In this document: positions 29,701-40,942 of the stretch, in pieces
How positions within the stretch are numbered: the first letter of the stretch is position 1
Layout of the letters: each line of letters opens with the position of its first letter
Origin: Bolinopsis microptera
Lineage: Eukaryota; Ctenophora; Tentaculata; Lobata; Bolinopsidae
DNA: 60,000 nt
Reading direction: 5' to 3'
Assembly (NCBI RefSeq): GCF_026151205.1
Contig: NC_087074.1
Coordinates: 2,482,001-2,542,000 of the forward strand
Notes under the pieces: generated by a model
Database searches by the model: none
What the model was told of the DNA's origin: nothing
The model's input: only the letters and a program-made list of their open reading frames with translations
Translations under genes and position numbers: made by a program

Positions 29701-32700
29701 TTACACCTTAACCTTATCTACACTGAAAATCTTGCCGTCTCTAATATAATGATACTTTGTTGGCTCATCAGTGATCATTTCCTTTACTTTGACAACAAGT
29801 TTCTGATGAGCTGCTCTCTCCTCCTTGCTTCTGTCAGGTGTGATGTACCATGTGTGGTACGCTGTACATTTAGATTTCTTCAGATTTCTTGCTCGAGCAA
29901 GAACCATTTTTACTGATTCTGCGCAAGCCAATGTCACTTTTATTGGTCTCGGTTTACCACTGCCTGAAGTTGTTTTAGTCCCGATAGAATTTGCTGCCAC
30001 AACTTTAGGATCACACCCTGAGGATTCCCAAATCAATTCGATCACTTCTTCTGCCACTAAGTGTGGATCAGGGGAATAATTCTCCGGTACACCGTAGATA
30101 ATGAAATTCTTACTACGGATGTCGTCTTCAACTACGGTTTTCACAGCTGTTTTTATACTGTTGATCGACGGAGTACTTGAAGTTGTCTCGCAGTTCTTCT
30201 TCACGATATCGCTCCACGCTGTCTTCATCTCGGTATGAACAGTTGTTTTAAAAGAGTCGAGTTGCTCCTGTTGCTGTTTAATCTGGTCTTTCTGATAGTT
30301 CAGCTGATCTGATTTAAGTTTGTCTATCGTACTGGCTGCACATTTACAAAGTTCAAGATTACTAGTCATTAGCTTAGAAAGATTTTCAACTGCAGTAGCC
30401 AAGGGATCTTTATTTACAGCCATTAATCTCGAATGATTCAGTTCTGTAACGCTTTGTGCTTTTGACATCTTCAAAATCTCATTCATCGCTGACGATAGCT
30501 CCTTTTCAAATCTGTTCAGATGTTCGACGGAAAAATCCATTTTACAAAAGCCAAGGCGTACAGCACGACGTGTCGGTGTAACAGCAAGTTGAGATAACAC
30601 TACCGATAAGAGAGCAATTAAAATGTTGCAAAAGCTAGAATAAAAGATTGTAACTGAGAATAAAAGATTGTAACTGGATATTATTCTGGATATTATCCGG
30701 TTGGAAGAGACAAGGACAAGTGAAACAAGGAAGTTAGGAGTAAGGGCAAATTTTCGGCGTCAACGCCATCTTCAGGCTCAAATTATTTGTTATATAGTAG
30801 TGTTGAAAGTATTAATACTTTCAACACTACTATATAACAAATAATTTGAGCCTGAAGATGGCGTTGACGCCGAAAATTTGCCCTTACTCCTAACTTCCTT
30901 GTTTCACTTGTCCTTGTCTCTTCCAACCGGATAATATCCAGATATCAGTATTTCAGATAATCAGGACCACATGTTTCTTAACCGTTGAGACGCTTATCGT
31001 TGGATAAAACCCCTGGCAGCAGTAGCCTACATTTTTGCCAGGTTTCGCCCTTTTAATGTTATTATGAATTCGATGGAGAGTTTTGGTAAAATTGCATAAT
31101 CTCCTACATATTTCAGTGCACGAAATCAAGGTGGACGGCAGCCACAGAATTTATCTAGGTAAGCCTCTGAAAGATCTGCTTAAAAATGTGACGAATAGAG
31201 ATAAAACTGTGAGCATGGAACACATCAACGGGGAAGGTTATAGGGAAACCAGAGATTTCGTTATTTTTGATCTTAATACAGCTGACTATGCTGTCGAGTC
31301 ATGTAGAGGATTTCTGAAAGACAGAATATTTGTAAGTTACATTAAATACGACATTAATTTTCCTTCTATTTCTATGAAAAACCTCATTCATAACATTATT
31401 TTTCTGAACGATTCTTTCTTGCTTCATTTCAATGTATAAACCGAAGCTGCTTAGTGCTTATACAGATTACAGAACCATCTATTGGCTTTTACTTTACTTT
31501 AGGGGACGTTGCTTTGCCACATTTTTGTCTCTAGTCTAGCACCAACGAGCAAAACTCTGACCCATTACCTGATGCTTGTATCTTTTACCGAAAATCCTAT
31601 CAAAAAGCTTTGTTTAAATACAATTGCTATTTAACTTATACTTATTTTCAGAACATTCAAAAGAAGCACAATGTCTATGCACACGGTCCTTTGTCTGCAA
31701 CTTGCGAGTTTGGTCGATTTAGCCCCTATCCAAATTGCTTCGACAAGAGATCCTTATACGTAAACACTTTGAATCCTTTTATGGACCAAAAAGAGTGTGA
31801 AAAGCTTGAGAGAGATTTATCTGCGTTAGGTTTTAAAGAGGATACAACTTTCTTCCGAGCGAGGTGAAACTCAAATTCTATTGATATAGAAGGATATCTG
31901 TTGTTTCCAATCATCTTTCCAATCATAATTTTACAGTTAGAGTGATATCACGTTAAATGAAATTGCTTAATCAACGTGCTACTGTTTTCAGAATTCGAAA
32001 TTACACCTTCACTACCGTAGTTTAGGATTAAACATCTCAGATATCGATATGCGCACGACAAAAGAGCTGCAGTTTCACTTCACCTCCACTTCGACCCTGA
32101 CTTCACTGTAAAACTGGACAAGATCTCCTGGTCCAACATGACATGGTGTGAAGCCCACGTGATGAACGAGCGTCACGACCCAAACGACCACCATTCCCAC
32201 CGGGACCTGATCTTTAAAATAGAGTCCTCCACAGAGCTGACTACAGCAGAATTACAAACTACCAAGTGTTGGAAAAATTTGGAGAGCGAGATCGGGACCC
32301 TCCTTCAGTTTGTGTCTATTAATAAAGGTGGGTTATTTCAAATGATCACGTTTCAAAAATGTCTGGTATGCTATGATCAAGAAACTCGAGACAGTTATTA
32401 TTTTCGTTTTTAATTTTGCATACCCTGGCCTGCACTTTTCTTGTCACCATGAACACATAGTGCGTAAACAAATTCGGATTATTTGACTTGAAACGTTCAG
32501 CTGCTTTCCCTGAAATCTGGGATGAAACTAAACGCCAATAATTCTGACACCCTGCTGTACCACGATTATGAACTTACATTTTCAGGTGATTCTGCCAAGG
32601 TAAAATTATCTCCTAAGGCAATGCGACAGTACGAAACTGATGGCGATTTCCGAGAGACAATCACTGATAAAGTGAGAAATTTTGTTATGGCCAGCTCTAC

Positions 32701-33034
32701 TAGTTCCAGATTATCGAAGGTACGTATTCATAGAGGGCGAAAATATTTGATGTAACAATATTTAATGTAGCAACTCTTTGGTTATACTCTCTAGACCTGG
32801 GCGGCTTGATAACATTAGACTTCATTGATAATCGTGAACATTTTTCAGGTGACATTCGAGATGGTTCAACGAACCACTCGAACGTACAGACCCGGATCAA
32901 GAGACCCGAAGAAACCGAATCCAAAACCAGCTGATAAAAGTGAATATCATTTGATCGCTCGTCTGCCGCATTTTGATGCCCTTTCTCTTGGACTCCTGAA
33001 CGAATTCTTTGAAACATGCGCCAAGCTGCGCTGA
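26749..33034 (+). CDS. Unrecognised multi-exon gene, about 475 aa visible
   Basis: Eight exons with consistent phases: 26749-26846, 27013-27152, 28999-29152, 31117-31331, 31652-31863, 32041-32327, 32586-32719, 32849-33034 (TGA). The first listed exon starts in phase 2, so an upstream start exon is missing. I do not recognise the family. It looks like a soluble, globular intracellular protein with no signal peptide or membrane segment in the visible part. Distinct stretches are NKDLDGTETSRRKGKRNK, ARHLQKHSNLEVNMR, EIKVDGSHRIYLGKPLKDL, GRFSPYPNCFDKRSLYVN, a His/Asp-rich NERHDPNDHHSHRDLIF, a basic RTYRPGSRDPKKPNPKP linker, and HLIARLPHFDALSLGLLNEF at the C-terminus. Even exon lengths, clean splice sites and full-length open frames argue for a real gene. 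Its introns hold a hAT-like element, a LINE ORF1 and a perfect palindrome. Confidence 0.75.
27120..27345 (+). repeat. 40-bp tandem repeat across a 5' splice site of the unrecognised gene
   Basis: About five and a half 40-bp units start at 27121, 27161, 27201, 27241, 27281 and 27322. Each contains ACATGCGCAACACTAACATG, the exon end CAGCGAGACGAG and the donor GTAGGTT, with small changes. The true exon end is 27152. Reading through to a later donor gives GTA GGT TAA, a stop, at once. Confidence 0.9.
27402..28845. mobile_element. hAT-type non-autonomous element, 1444 bp, with 8-bp target duplication
   Basis: Ends TAGGCTATCCA and TGGATAGCCTA are inverted repeats, and the element is bounded by a perfect 8-bp duplication GTTTGATA (27394-27401 and 28846-28853). 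Subterminal regions on both sides carry TTATCTAGATAAACAGATAA and TATCGG motifs in opposite arrangement. The centre is a 57-bp minisatellite. No transposase is present. It lies in the intron between 27152 and 28999 of the unrecognised gene. Confidence 0.85.
27640..28290. repeat. 57-bp minisatellite, about 11 copies, inside the hAT-like element
   Basis: The unit is TTCTCTTCAAAACAGTAGAC followed by CACTGGTTTCTTTCTCCTGA and AAACAGTAACGCACTAG. As 57 is a multiple of three, both strands stay open for more than 220 codons (for example repeats of VLFKTVDHWFLSPENSNAL), an artefact of the period. Outer copies are more diverged than inner ones. Confidence 0.9.
29701..30540 (-). mobile_element. LINE ORF1-type protein, intact open frame
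   Basis: An uninterrupted minus-strand frame, probably starting at MDFSVEHLNRFEKEL (30540), of about 279 aa. The first half is a predicted coiled coil (KSDQLNYQKDQIKQQQEQLD). The second half has RSKNFIIYGVPEN, KPRPIKVTLACAESVK, ARARNLK, WYITPDRSKEERAAH and YHYIRDGKIF, the RRM-like RNA-binding region of CR1/L2-type LINE ORF1 proteins. No endonuclease or reverse-transcriptase ORF follows on the same strand, so the copy is 3'-truncated or ORF1-only. The absence of stops suggests a young insertion. Confidence 0.8.
30685..30942. repeat. 258-bp near-perfect palindrome without spacer
   Basis: Sequence 30685-30813 is the reverse complement of 30814-30942, centred on AGTATT|AATACT. Each arm contains CCTGAAGATGGCGTTGACGC, followed by CGAAAA, in opposite orientation. 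It lies 85 bp beyond the 5' edge of the open frame containing LINE ORF1, in the same intron. It may be a foldback element or the head-to-head terminus of a retroelement. Confidence 0.9.
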
Positions 33035-33558
33035 ACTCTGTTCTATGTAGGTTCTTCTTGGGCTGAGGTTACAGAGCCAGTAGTGGTTACAGAACCAGTA
33101 GTTGTGACAGCCAAATTTGAATTTTCGTTTTACGAAGGGCGCAATGTCTTGTACCTTATATCAGTAGCGCAAAATTATGATTAGTCTGCAAGTGCGAGCG
33201 TACGTACGTACGTTCGCGCGCACATGCGTTTTATTTGTGTGTCTTCAACGTACGAGCATTTATGATTTTGTTACTGACTTTTTTAAAGCAAGGAATTTTT
33301 ACACTGAGATATTTTGATTGGCTTGGTGATATTCAACCTATTACAATTCATATGTAAACTGCCTCGCAAATTTTTTTCATTTCAAACTTAAATACGGCAT
33401 TATCAATTCTTAGAACACCGATTCCATGGGTTTGATAAAGGAGCAACAACGTACGAAACGATTACTTCTGTACATGTATTGAATTATTCGTGTTTTTTGC
33501 TCAGTTATTCATAATTTCGACTACGAATTGCAGCAATCTTCATAATTTAATGCCTAAA
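33035..33558. other. Intergenic, 3' flank
   Basis: 3' flank of the unrecognised gene. It contains a direct repeat of CCAGTAGTGGTTACAG-like text near 33080 and an alternating purine-pyrimidine stretch (CGTACGTACGTACGTTCGCG) near 33199. No gene seen. Confidence 0.5.
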
Positions 33559-35423
33559 ATGCGTGCAAGATACATAAAGGTATATGTTATGCTTAAATCT
33601 AAATCATTAATACTCTAGCTGAACATTATCCGTTTCTGTTGACAATTTTTTAGCAGCTAACCTCTTTTGATGTTAGGGGTCGTTCACATATTACGTATTC
33701 AGCCGATAATATTATCCGGGGAGGGGGCTTCCAAATGATTACGATAGTGCTATTTTGACACAATAGCTATGTATAAAACTGATTAATTGATCCCAAAGCA
33801 CACAATGTACTACGATGACTCATATTTTCAGTGGCCACTATCGCTCTTGATATCCTTGGTTTCTCTGCTTATCTGTACAGCGAATGGATCTGATTCCAAT
33901 GACGTCGTTAGGTTGATGCAAACTATGGAAGAAAATTGTGACGGAAAAGAAGCCTGTGTCAATGAAAATATCGACCGCCTGATAAATTCATTGTCAAAAG
34001 GTCGAACCGTCGATAGAGGTCGGCAAATGTTCTTGTTAAGTGTTAACTCTAAATACTTTAAATTGTCTGCATGGTAATCAATCTGATTCTTTCGCTGAGG
34101 TTTGGCTTGCAGACAAAAAAAGCCTAAGAACATTTTATGTATATGGTGAGCCGGAGCCCAGAAGCGAACTGCTCAATCTGAGTCACCTGTCAATTCTAAT
34201 GTTTGATTGGTCTACTACACATTGTGGGAATTAAAATTTGAGCAAGTTACTTTTTTGCCATATCAACCGATCAATGACTCGATGAACGCGTTAACAACGT
34301 GCCAATTTATCTGGTATTGGTAATTCTCAAGAAAGTTGAGCGAGTTTTCCCAGTTCCGATTATATCATCATCGTACTTCGCAGAGATTGGAAGCGATGAT
34401 CTGTCAAACATGATTTATCTTATGAAACTCGTGGACAACAAATGTGGTGCGGACCTGATCTGCCTAGATCATCTTTATGATACGTTTCGGGATCAAATTG
34501 CGGATACTGGAGGTGATTAAACTATTCTCTGGGCTCGTTTAGCTAACTTTAAAATAATAGTAATACGAATTCAGCGAATTCATTTAGGTCTATAAAAAAT
34601 ACAATAAAATTAAAGACTATTAAAAAATATACATTATAGTATGTAAAATTATTTATTATATCGGTATGGTTTACAAGATCTTGCTGACACTGACAGAATG
34701 TAATTTTAACCCTTCTTAATAACACAGGTTCTCTAGCGAAAAATTATCTGGAGGATGAATCAGAAAATATTGATGAAATCAATTATTTGGGCGTTGGATT
34801 TGACATCGATGAGAAGTATTATGATATGATGGTACTTTCAGCAAAATTTGAAGATGAGATAGAGACAATTCTAGGAGGTGAATTTAGAACTTTCGCATAT
34901 TCTAATACTTACTGGATATTATTATTTTATACTTTTTTCGTTAGTATACCTAATACTATAAAGTGGTCAGGATAAATCAACAAATGTAATTGTATTTGTG
35001 AGATATATTAATTAGTACATTTGTTATAGTAATAGTATTCATAAATCACACAAACTTTTATTTCTACTTCACCTTGATCTTTTAATTTATTTGTAAGTTT
35101 ATACTTTTTCAGCTCAACAGAAAGAGCTAAAGGAAGAAAGAAAAAAATCTCGTGAGGAAAGACGAGAAATGTATAAACGTATGTCTGACGAAGAAAAGAA
35201 ACAATGGAGAGAAGACCGAAAACAAAATAGAAAAAAGAACAAGAAAGAAAGGCAAGAAAAAAGAAAACAAAAACGTGGAGAAAGGAATGGTAGGAAAGAA
35301 GCTAGACGAGATAAGAAAGAAGATAGACAAACGAATAAAGAAGAAAGACGGGAAAAAAAGGAAAATAGACAAATAGAGAGGGAAAAGAGGAGGCAAAATA
35401 GAAAAGATAAGATGGAGGATTGA
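33559..35423 (+). CDS. Secreted charged protein, paralogue 1 of 3
   Basis: Five exons: 33559-33579 (seven codons, MRARYIK), 33832-34018, 34384-34512, 34728-34877, 35113-35423; phases 0,1,1,1 and 265 aa. The split signal peptide is completed by WPLSLLISLVSLLICTANG. Domain 1 has CDGKEAC, domain 2 NKCGADLICLDHLYD, and the C-terminal exon is an extremely basic and acidic helix (REERREMYKRMSDEEKKQ and many RK/KE pairs), probably a long single helix or coiled coil. Exon 2 is 187 nt, exactly as in paralogue 3. Clustered head to tail with paralogues 2 and 3. Function unknown: a matrix, venom-like or mucus component are guesses only. Confidence 0.75.
33676..33789. mobile_element. Truncated MITE of the GGGTCGTTCACATA family
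   Basis: Begins GGGGTCGTTCACATATTACG and contains ACACAATAGCTATGTATAAA, the complement of text shared with the copies at 42526-42666 and 49042-49219. One end is missing. It lies in the first intron of secreted paralogue 1. Confidence 0.65.
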
Positions 35424-36310
35424 ATATGGGAGAAAATGGAGAACGAAAATCAAGACAAAAACGATGATTGAACATTAAATTTAATCATAATGTATCATGC
35501 ACTATACAAAAGATACTGTTTTCCAGGCCGCACCAGCCACCGCACGCAATAAATAATATTTGGTTCAATCAAAAAATATATACTAGAATGGTTGATTTGA
35601 TGAAGGAGCAGCTATTACTATTAAACAAAATTTCCAACGTGCAAGTTAACATAATTTGTAATTGATCATTGGTACTTGTAAAGTGGCTATTTTCGTTTTC
35701 AAACTAGATTAAATTAATTGTTTTTCATTGCTGGTTCGAATTCGGTTGTCCTGGTTACGATCTATTGATAATGAAGGTGCGAGGTTTGGCTAGATCGTTT
35801 TGAAAATTCACATTTCAATTAAATGATATTTATCATTGCACCTTTCACTATCAGTATACATTAGCAAGGCCAATAATATAACGCACCAATAAAATAACGC
35901 ACAGGGGTATATATTAATATTATACCCCATATCGTACTATATTGTAGACTCTGTGATTGAAAAGTCAGTCGAAAATGACGATTGATCAATGTGTCATGTT
36001 CAAATTTGTCTCTTTGAAATAATTCTTTCCTTGTACTAGTAGAGTAGTACTACAATTCAATTATATTCATACCATAATCATATTAAAAAGATTGGTAGTA
36101 AAACTAAACCAAGTAAATCGGATGTGGTATCAATTCCTATTTGCAAACGAAAAGTTAATCATATCATACAGACTATAAGAGCCTTTTCGAGCTTCGATTT
36201 ATGCATCTTAACCTGTAACCTGAAACTATTTGTTCAAGTTATTAAAAAAACCAAATTATTATTATATCTGACGTAACAGTGTTCGAGCGAAAAGTTTCAA
36301 TATATTGTGA
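35424..36310. other. Intergenic between secreted paralogues 1 and 2
   Basis: AT-rich sequence with a small repeat (CGCACCAATAAAATAACGCA) near 35882. No exon seen. It should contain the promoter of paralogue 2. Confidence 0.5.
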
Positions 36311-38655
36311 ATGATTAAGTTCTGCTCGCAGAGAGCATTACCTGCAACACTTCTGTTTGTTGGCGTTCTGCTGATCTTGGTTGCAGCAGCGAAGGAAAAA
36401 AGGAGTGTCAACGAGTTGCTGGGAGAGATAGAGAACTTTTGCAACGGAGACGAAATCTGCTCCGGTGATTTGACGGACGACCTCATCAATTATCTGTACG
36501 ATGGTCAACCTGTAGGTAATGGATTCATTAGAACACACAATATTCAATTGATTTAAAACTCTTACATGGAGCTTGTAAAAGTTGTCAATAGGCAGTGGTA
36601 TGGCATGGATGCAATTAAATAATAATTAATAAATTAATTTGTAAATCTTAGTTTGCTCCAATCTTGCATTGAACATTATTGAACATTATTGAGCTGACGA
36701 CGATTAACACATGTTTATTGAAAGCTTCTACAAGGTAAGCTATCGTATCACTCGTATGTTTTTAACCCAACTCTATTCAGTATTATTGATATAATTTTGC
36801 ACAATCTTGCATTGAACATTATTGATCTAATTTTGTACATTATAGTTATACAACATTGGCCTAACCTCTTGTTGTATAAGATTGCATAGTTGCATGTTCT
36901 CCACTGTAAGTGATTAAGTTTATAACATCAATATTGAGTATTCACAAATAATCACAAATTAAAACAGTACCAAATTTCACTTTCAGATACAGATGTTTCG
37001 GAAACGACACTTCTGATGGAAGTTATGGACAAAAAGTGCGCTGTTGATTCTGCTTGTTTGGAGGAACTGTATAAAGAGTTATACAACGTTTTGGAGCAGT
37101 CCTATCAGGAAAATACGAGGGAAGGAAATCAAAATTACTTAGGAAGCGTAGTGGACAAACACGACAATGAAAATGATGCCAAAAAGGAAGTAAAAAAAGG
37201 TAAAAACACGAAACTTATTCCGAGCGTGCTAAATCAATTTACATTCTAACATCGAGATTTTTGTAAAAAGTCCCAGACAGTTGAATACCCACTGAAATCG
37301 ATGTGTAACATTAGCAATAATGTCAATTGTCTGATCATTTATAACATAAACTTCATTTTATAATATTATTCTCTCAGACAAAATGACGTCTGCAGATCGA
37401 GCAATGGCGGAGATGCAATCCTGGGACAAGAAAAAGAGAAAGCTGTGGGAGAAGAAGCAATCAAAACTGAAAGATCTGGAGAGAAAGGATTGGAAAGCTG
37501 AAAAAAAGGGCTTGAACAAGGTCTACGGTAAAGTTGTTGTAAGAAATTTCAGAAAGAATGAAAGAGATCAAAGGGAAGACCAGATGGATTTATTGGATGA
37601 TGAGGAAGATTCTGATGATATAGAAGACGAAGATTTATTGAATGATGAAGAATATGAAGATGAAGTCGATGTTGGAAAAGGTAAAAACACGAAAGTTATT
37701 CCATATTCTGCGTAATTATTTTTGTTATTAATTGCCTGCATGTGCAAGACATTGCCGTACACTGAGAGTCACCATGATGATATAAGATTATGTGCGGATA
37801 TTTTAGAGTGAGGGGAAGTAATGTTTGATCTTGCAATCTTAAAATTGGACTAAATCATTTATGATCAAGGTCGCACTCTCGAAAACGATTAGTTTTTCGT
37901 GAATTAACAAAAACGCTGAATTGAAAGAAAAAAAAATCTAATCTAACACTATTAGTATCAAATATCAATCTAACAATAATGTGTGATCATTTAAAGCCTA
38001 AACTTCATTTCATAATATTCTCTCAGGCAAAAAGACTCTGGCAGATCGGGCAATGGCGGAGATGCAATCGTGGGACAAGAAAAAGAGCAAGCTGTGGGAG
38101 AAGAAACAATCAGCACTGAACGATCTGGAGAGAAAGGATTGGAAAGCTGAAAAAAAGGGCTTGAATGAGGTATACGGTAAAAATATTGTAAAACAATTCA
38201 GAAAGAATGATAGAACTGAGGAAGATTCTAATGACATAGAAGACGATAATTTATTGAATGATGAAGATGAAGATTATGAGGGAGATGAAGATTATGAGGG
38301 AGATGAAGATTACGATGGAGATGAGTATGAAGATGAGTATGAAGATGAAAATGAATATGAAGATTACGAGGGAGATGGATATGAAGGTGAATACGAAGAT
38401 GAGTTTGAAGATGAAGATGAGTATGAGGTCTATGGCGATGAGAATAATGACGTACCATATGGACTTGGAGACGATGGTGCACAGCCACAGGGTCAGGAGT
38501 TTGAATATGCAGATGATGAAGAATACGACGCTGACAATTATGAATACGAGGATGAAGACGATTATGCACAGGATGAGGGTTACAATGATTACTATGACGA
38601 TTACAATAATGAAAATGAGGAAAACGATGATTATGAGGATATGAAGTACGGTTAA
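36311..38655 (+). CDS. Secreted acidic protein, paralogue 2 of 3
   Basis: Four exons: 36311-36515, 36987-37199, 37378-37680, 38027-38655; 449 aa. The first seven codons (MIKFCSQ) run straight into RALPATLLFVGVLLILVAAA, where the two paralogues have an intron after codon seven. Domain 1 carries CNGDEIC, domain 2 KKCAVDSACLEELYKELYN. Exons 3 and 4 are a tandem duplication, both starting with ADRAMAEMQSWDKKK and continuing LERKDWKAEKKGLN; the introns before and after are duplicated too. Exon 4 then extends into about 130 residues very rich in Asp, Glu and Tyr (EDYEGDEDYEGDEDYDGDEY and similar). The acidic tail would bind calcium or cationic partners, which is inference. Not homologous to anything I can name. 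Confidence 0.78.
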
Positions 38656-38769
38656 AAATTAAAAAGATAGCAATTAAAAAACTGGAAATTAATAAATCTT
38701 AACATTGTCAAGTTACTTTTTCAGGTGCTAGCCTAATCTGACTGTAGAATTATTGTGTGAATGTTTTTT

Positions 38770-39508
38770 AAGAGGGGGTTCACTCTGATTTTTTTGTGAA
38801 ACTATTGAGATAGCAATTGACCAACAACAAAAAAATTAAAACCATGAGTGACCGAACTTTTGAGGGGTCCCGGACCTCAACCGCCAAACAGTGCCCGCAA
38901 GGCAGCCATGCCTAATTTTGCCAAATACCCTGAAAATGCCCAAAACCCAGATTTTAGTTAACGGGTGATACTCGTAAAATATTTGTTTCAAATATTCGGC
39001 GCGCGTCCTGGTAGGTTATATTATTATTATTAGGTTATTATTATGAACCTACAAGATGTTAGGTGCTTTACTTAGTATTAGTAACTAAATTGGTCTCCTG
39101 AACTTGTATCTGAATTTTCATCAAGATTGAACAAAAAATGACTGAGTTATGAGCCAAAAACCATAAGCCCATATTTGGGCATACGCACCAAATTTGATCG
39201 ATTTTTGCCCATAAACAATAAATGATAAAATTTGTTGTGCATTTTTCAGAATTTGGCCGCCAAATTTTTTAAAGGCCTAACTCAAAATTCTAATACAAAA
39301 CTTAAGGTCGAAATGCGATTCTACGTTGATTCTGAAAATTTCATGTAAAAATATTGAAACCCTATGCTATTGTATTGGGTTCTATTGTTTAATGTTTGGG
39401 ACCCCCTCAAAATTTCGGTCACCTGCAGTCCTAGTCTGTTGGTCAACTGCTATCTCGAAACCAAGTTTCACAAAAAATCAGGGTGAACCCCCCCCCCCCC
39501 CCCCCCCC
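38770..39508. mobile_element. Decayed copy of the piggyBac-like foldback element
   Basis: Starts GAGGGGGTTCACTCTGATTT and ends AAATCAGGGTGAACC plus a poly-C run, matching the ends of the element at 9645-11003. The interior is deleted and has an unrelated insertion of about 100 bp near 38958-39058. Many substitutions relative to the intact copy make it older. Confidence 0.8.
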
Positions 39509-39817
39509 TTGAAGTTAAGACACTCTTTAAAAAATACATATTGTATAAAAAACAAGTGTGACTCGGCTTGACTCGATCTCATAGAGTGACAGTTTTCATC
39601 GTCAAGAATTACGAAATGGCTGTCAAATTTTGAGATTGAAATTAATTTAATTTATAGTTAAGCATGAGTTACATTGTGTGATTGTGACTTTTACATGTCA
39701 GATTGTTGTTAATTTTTACATCGCATCACCATAAAAATCAAAACACGTACTCTTTGTTTAATTCAGGTTTTTTTAAATTTCGCTCGCTCAAAAATTATCA
39801 CGTGACTTGGGTTTTTG

Positions 39818-40356
39818 CCATGGGTGATGGGGGTATGAAACTGAAAGTGACACTCGAATTATTTTTGAACGCTGATTTTGAATCACCATCCGATCCCTTA
39901 GGCTTAAGAAGGGTAAATACCTCCCTGAAGAGTTACATTTAAAAAACTGCGTTGGTCACGAGATTGATTGAAGATGTCAATCCGGCCATCGAGATCGTTG
40001 CTCTCCGAAGCAGAGCAACGATCGACGATGGGTTGAATGCTAGTTTACGCGGCGCGTCGAAGTCCTCCAAGTCACGTGACAGGCTAGTAAAACGCAAATT
40101 CGATTAATGTGTCTTCTGATCTGGAGTTAGGGTTGACGTTATGCCATAGGCATAACTTATGGTGAGCTTCGGGAATCGGGGTTATGGCTCATGGTTGGGG
40201 TTATGGTCCATAACCAGTTAAATTTTTTATCCGTAACTCCTCAGTGAGGTATTTTACCCTACTTCAGGTTCAAGGATGGTGATTCGGAATTGAATCAGCA
40301 TTCAAACATAATTCGAGTGGAGTCACTTTCATACCGCCATCACCCATGGCATTTTC
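39818..40356. repeat. Inverted repeat pair, about 85-bp arms
   Basis: TGCCATGGGTGATGGGGGTA near 39817 and the complement TACCGCCATCACCCATGGCA near 40331-40350 continue inward with matching text around AATTC and GAATCACCATCC. The spacer is about 370 bp with no coding potential. Possibly the arms of a non-autonomous element. Confidence 0.65.
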
Positions 40357-40942
40357 ACAAGATTTTATAAAATTTTTGAAGAGTTCAAAATTTTGCGATT
40401 CATGAAAAATAAAGGACGGAGCACAGTTTTTATGGCCTAATTGACCATCTTTCTTCATATCTTTCTTCATATCTTTGTAATTGTAGGTTCGGAGGTCAAA
40501 TTCATTACGATATGGAATATTCGAATAAAGGATTTCAATGCAACCACTTATTTGGATATTGTGCTATTACTGTTATTGACAGTGTTAAACTATATAAAAA
40601 AGAAAGAAATTTGATGAAGGAGCTCAAGTTGTTCAGTCTAGTGTTACAGTTCGAACACGCTTACAGTTAATTCCAGGCTGCTAAATTGTGCTTGCTCAGT
40701 CGGTCGCCATGTTTTGAACTTTCTTCAAGTTTATCCTTGAACCTGCAGCATCGATTTTAAAGCTGTATTTGAATGAAACGTCAACGAAACAGTATGCAAA
40801 TGCAGAAGGTAATTAATTTAAAGTACGTTTAAAACTGTTGATATCAGTTATTAATTCTGATTTATGAATAATTTATCGTAGTGAACTGCTTTAAAATGTG
40901 TACCGTCACGTTTCGTCCTGTTCAGTTAAGTGGACTATCGAG

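Larger units (their letters stand above)
38656..40942. other. Intergenic between secreted paralogues 2 and 3
   Basis: Holds a decayed piggyBac-like foldback copy (38770-39508) and an inverted-repeat pair (39818-40356). Near 40137 there is a GTTATGCCATAGGCATAAC palindrome followed by repeated GGTTATGG text. No gene seen. Confidence 0.55.

Noticed and set aside
30840-30890. A confirmed hammerhead ribozyme
   Set aside because: The core resembles one, but stems I and III and the cleavage site cannot be assigned; kept only as a possibility in the palindrome finding.
32522-32585. Extension of the exon at 32586 upstream to an in-frame Met
   Set aside because: The phase of the preceding exon requires the acceptor TTTTCAG at 32585; the upstream stretch is open by chance or an alternative exon.
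38228-38644. His-rich and Met/Lys-rich frames overlapping the acidic exon
   Set aside because: Shadows of the Asp/Glu/Tyr codon repeats of secreted paralogue 2.
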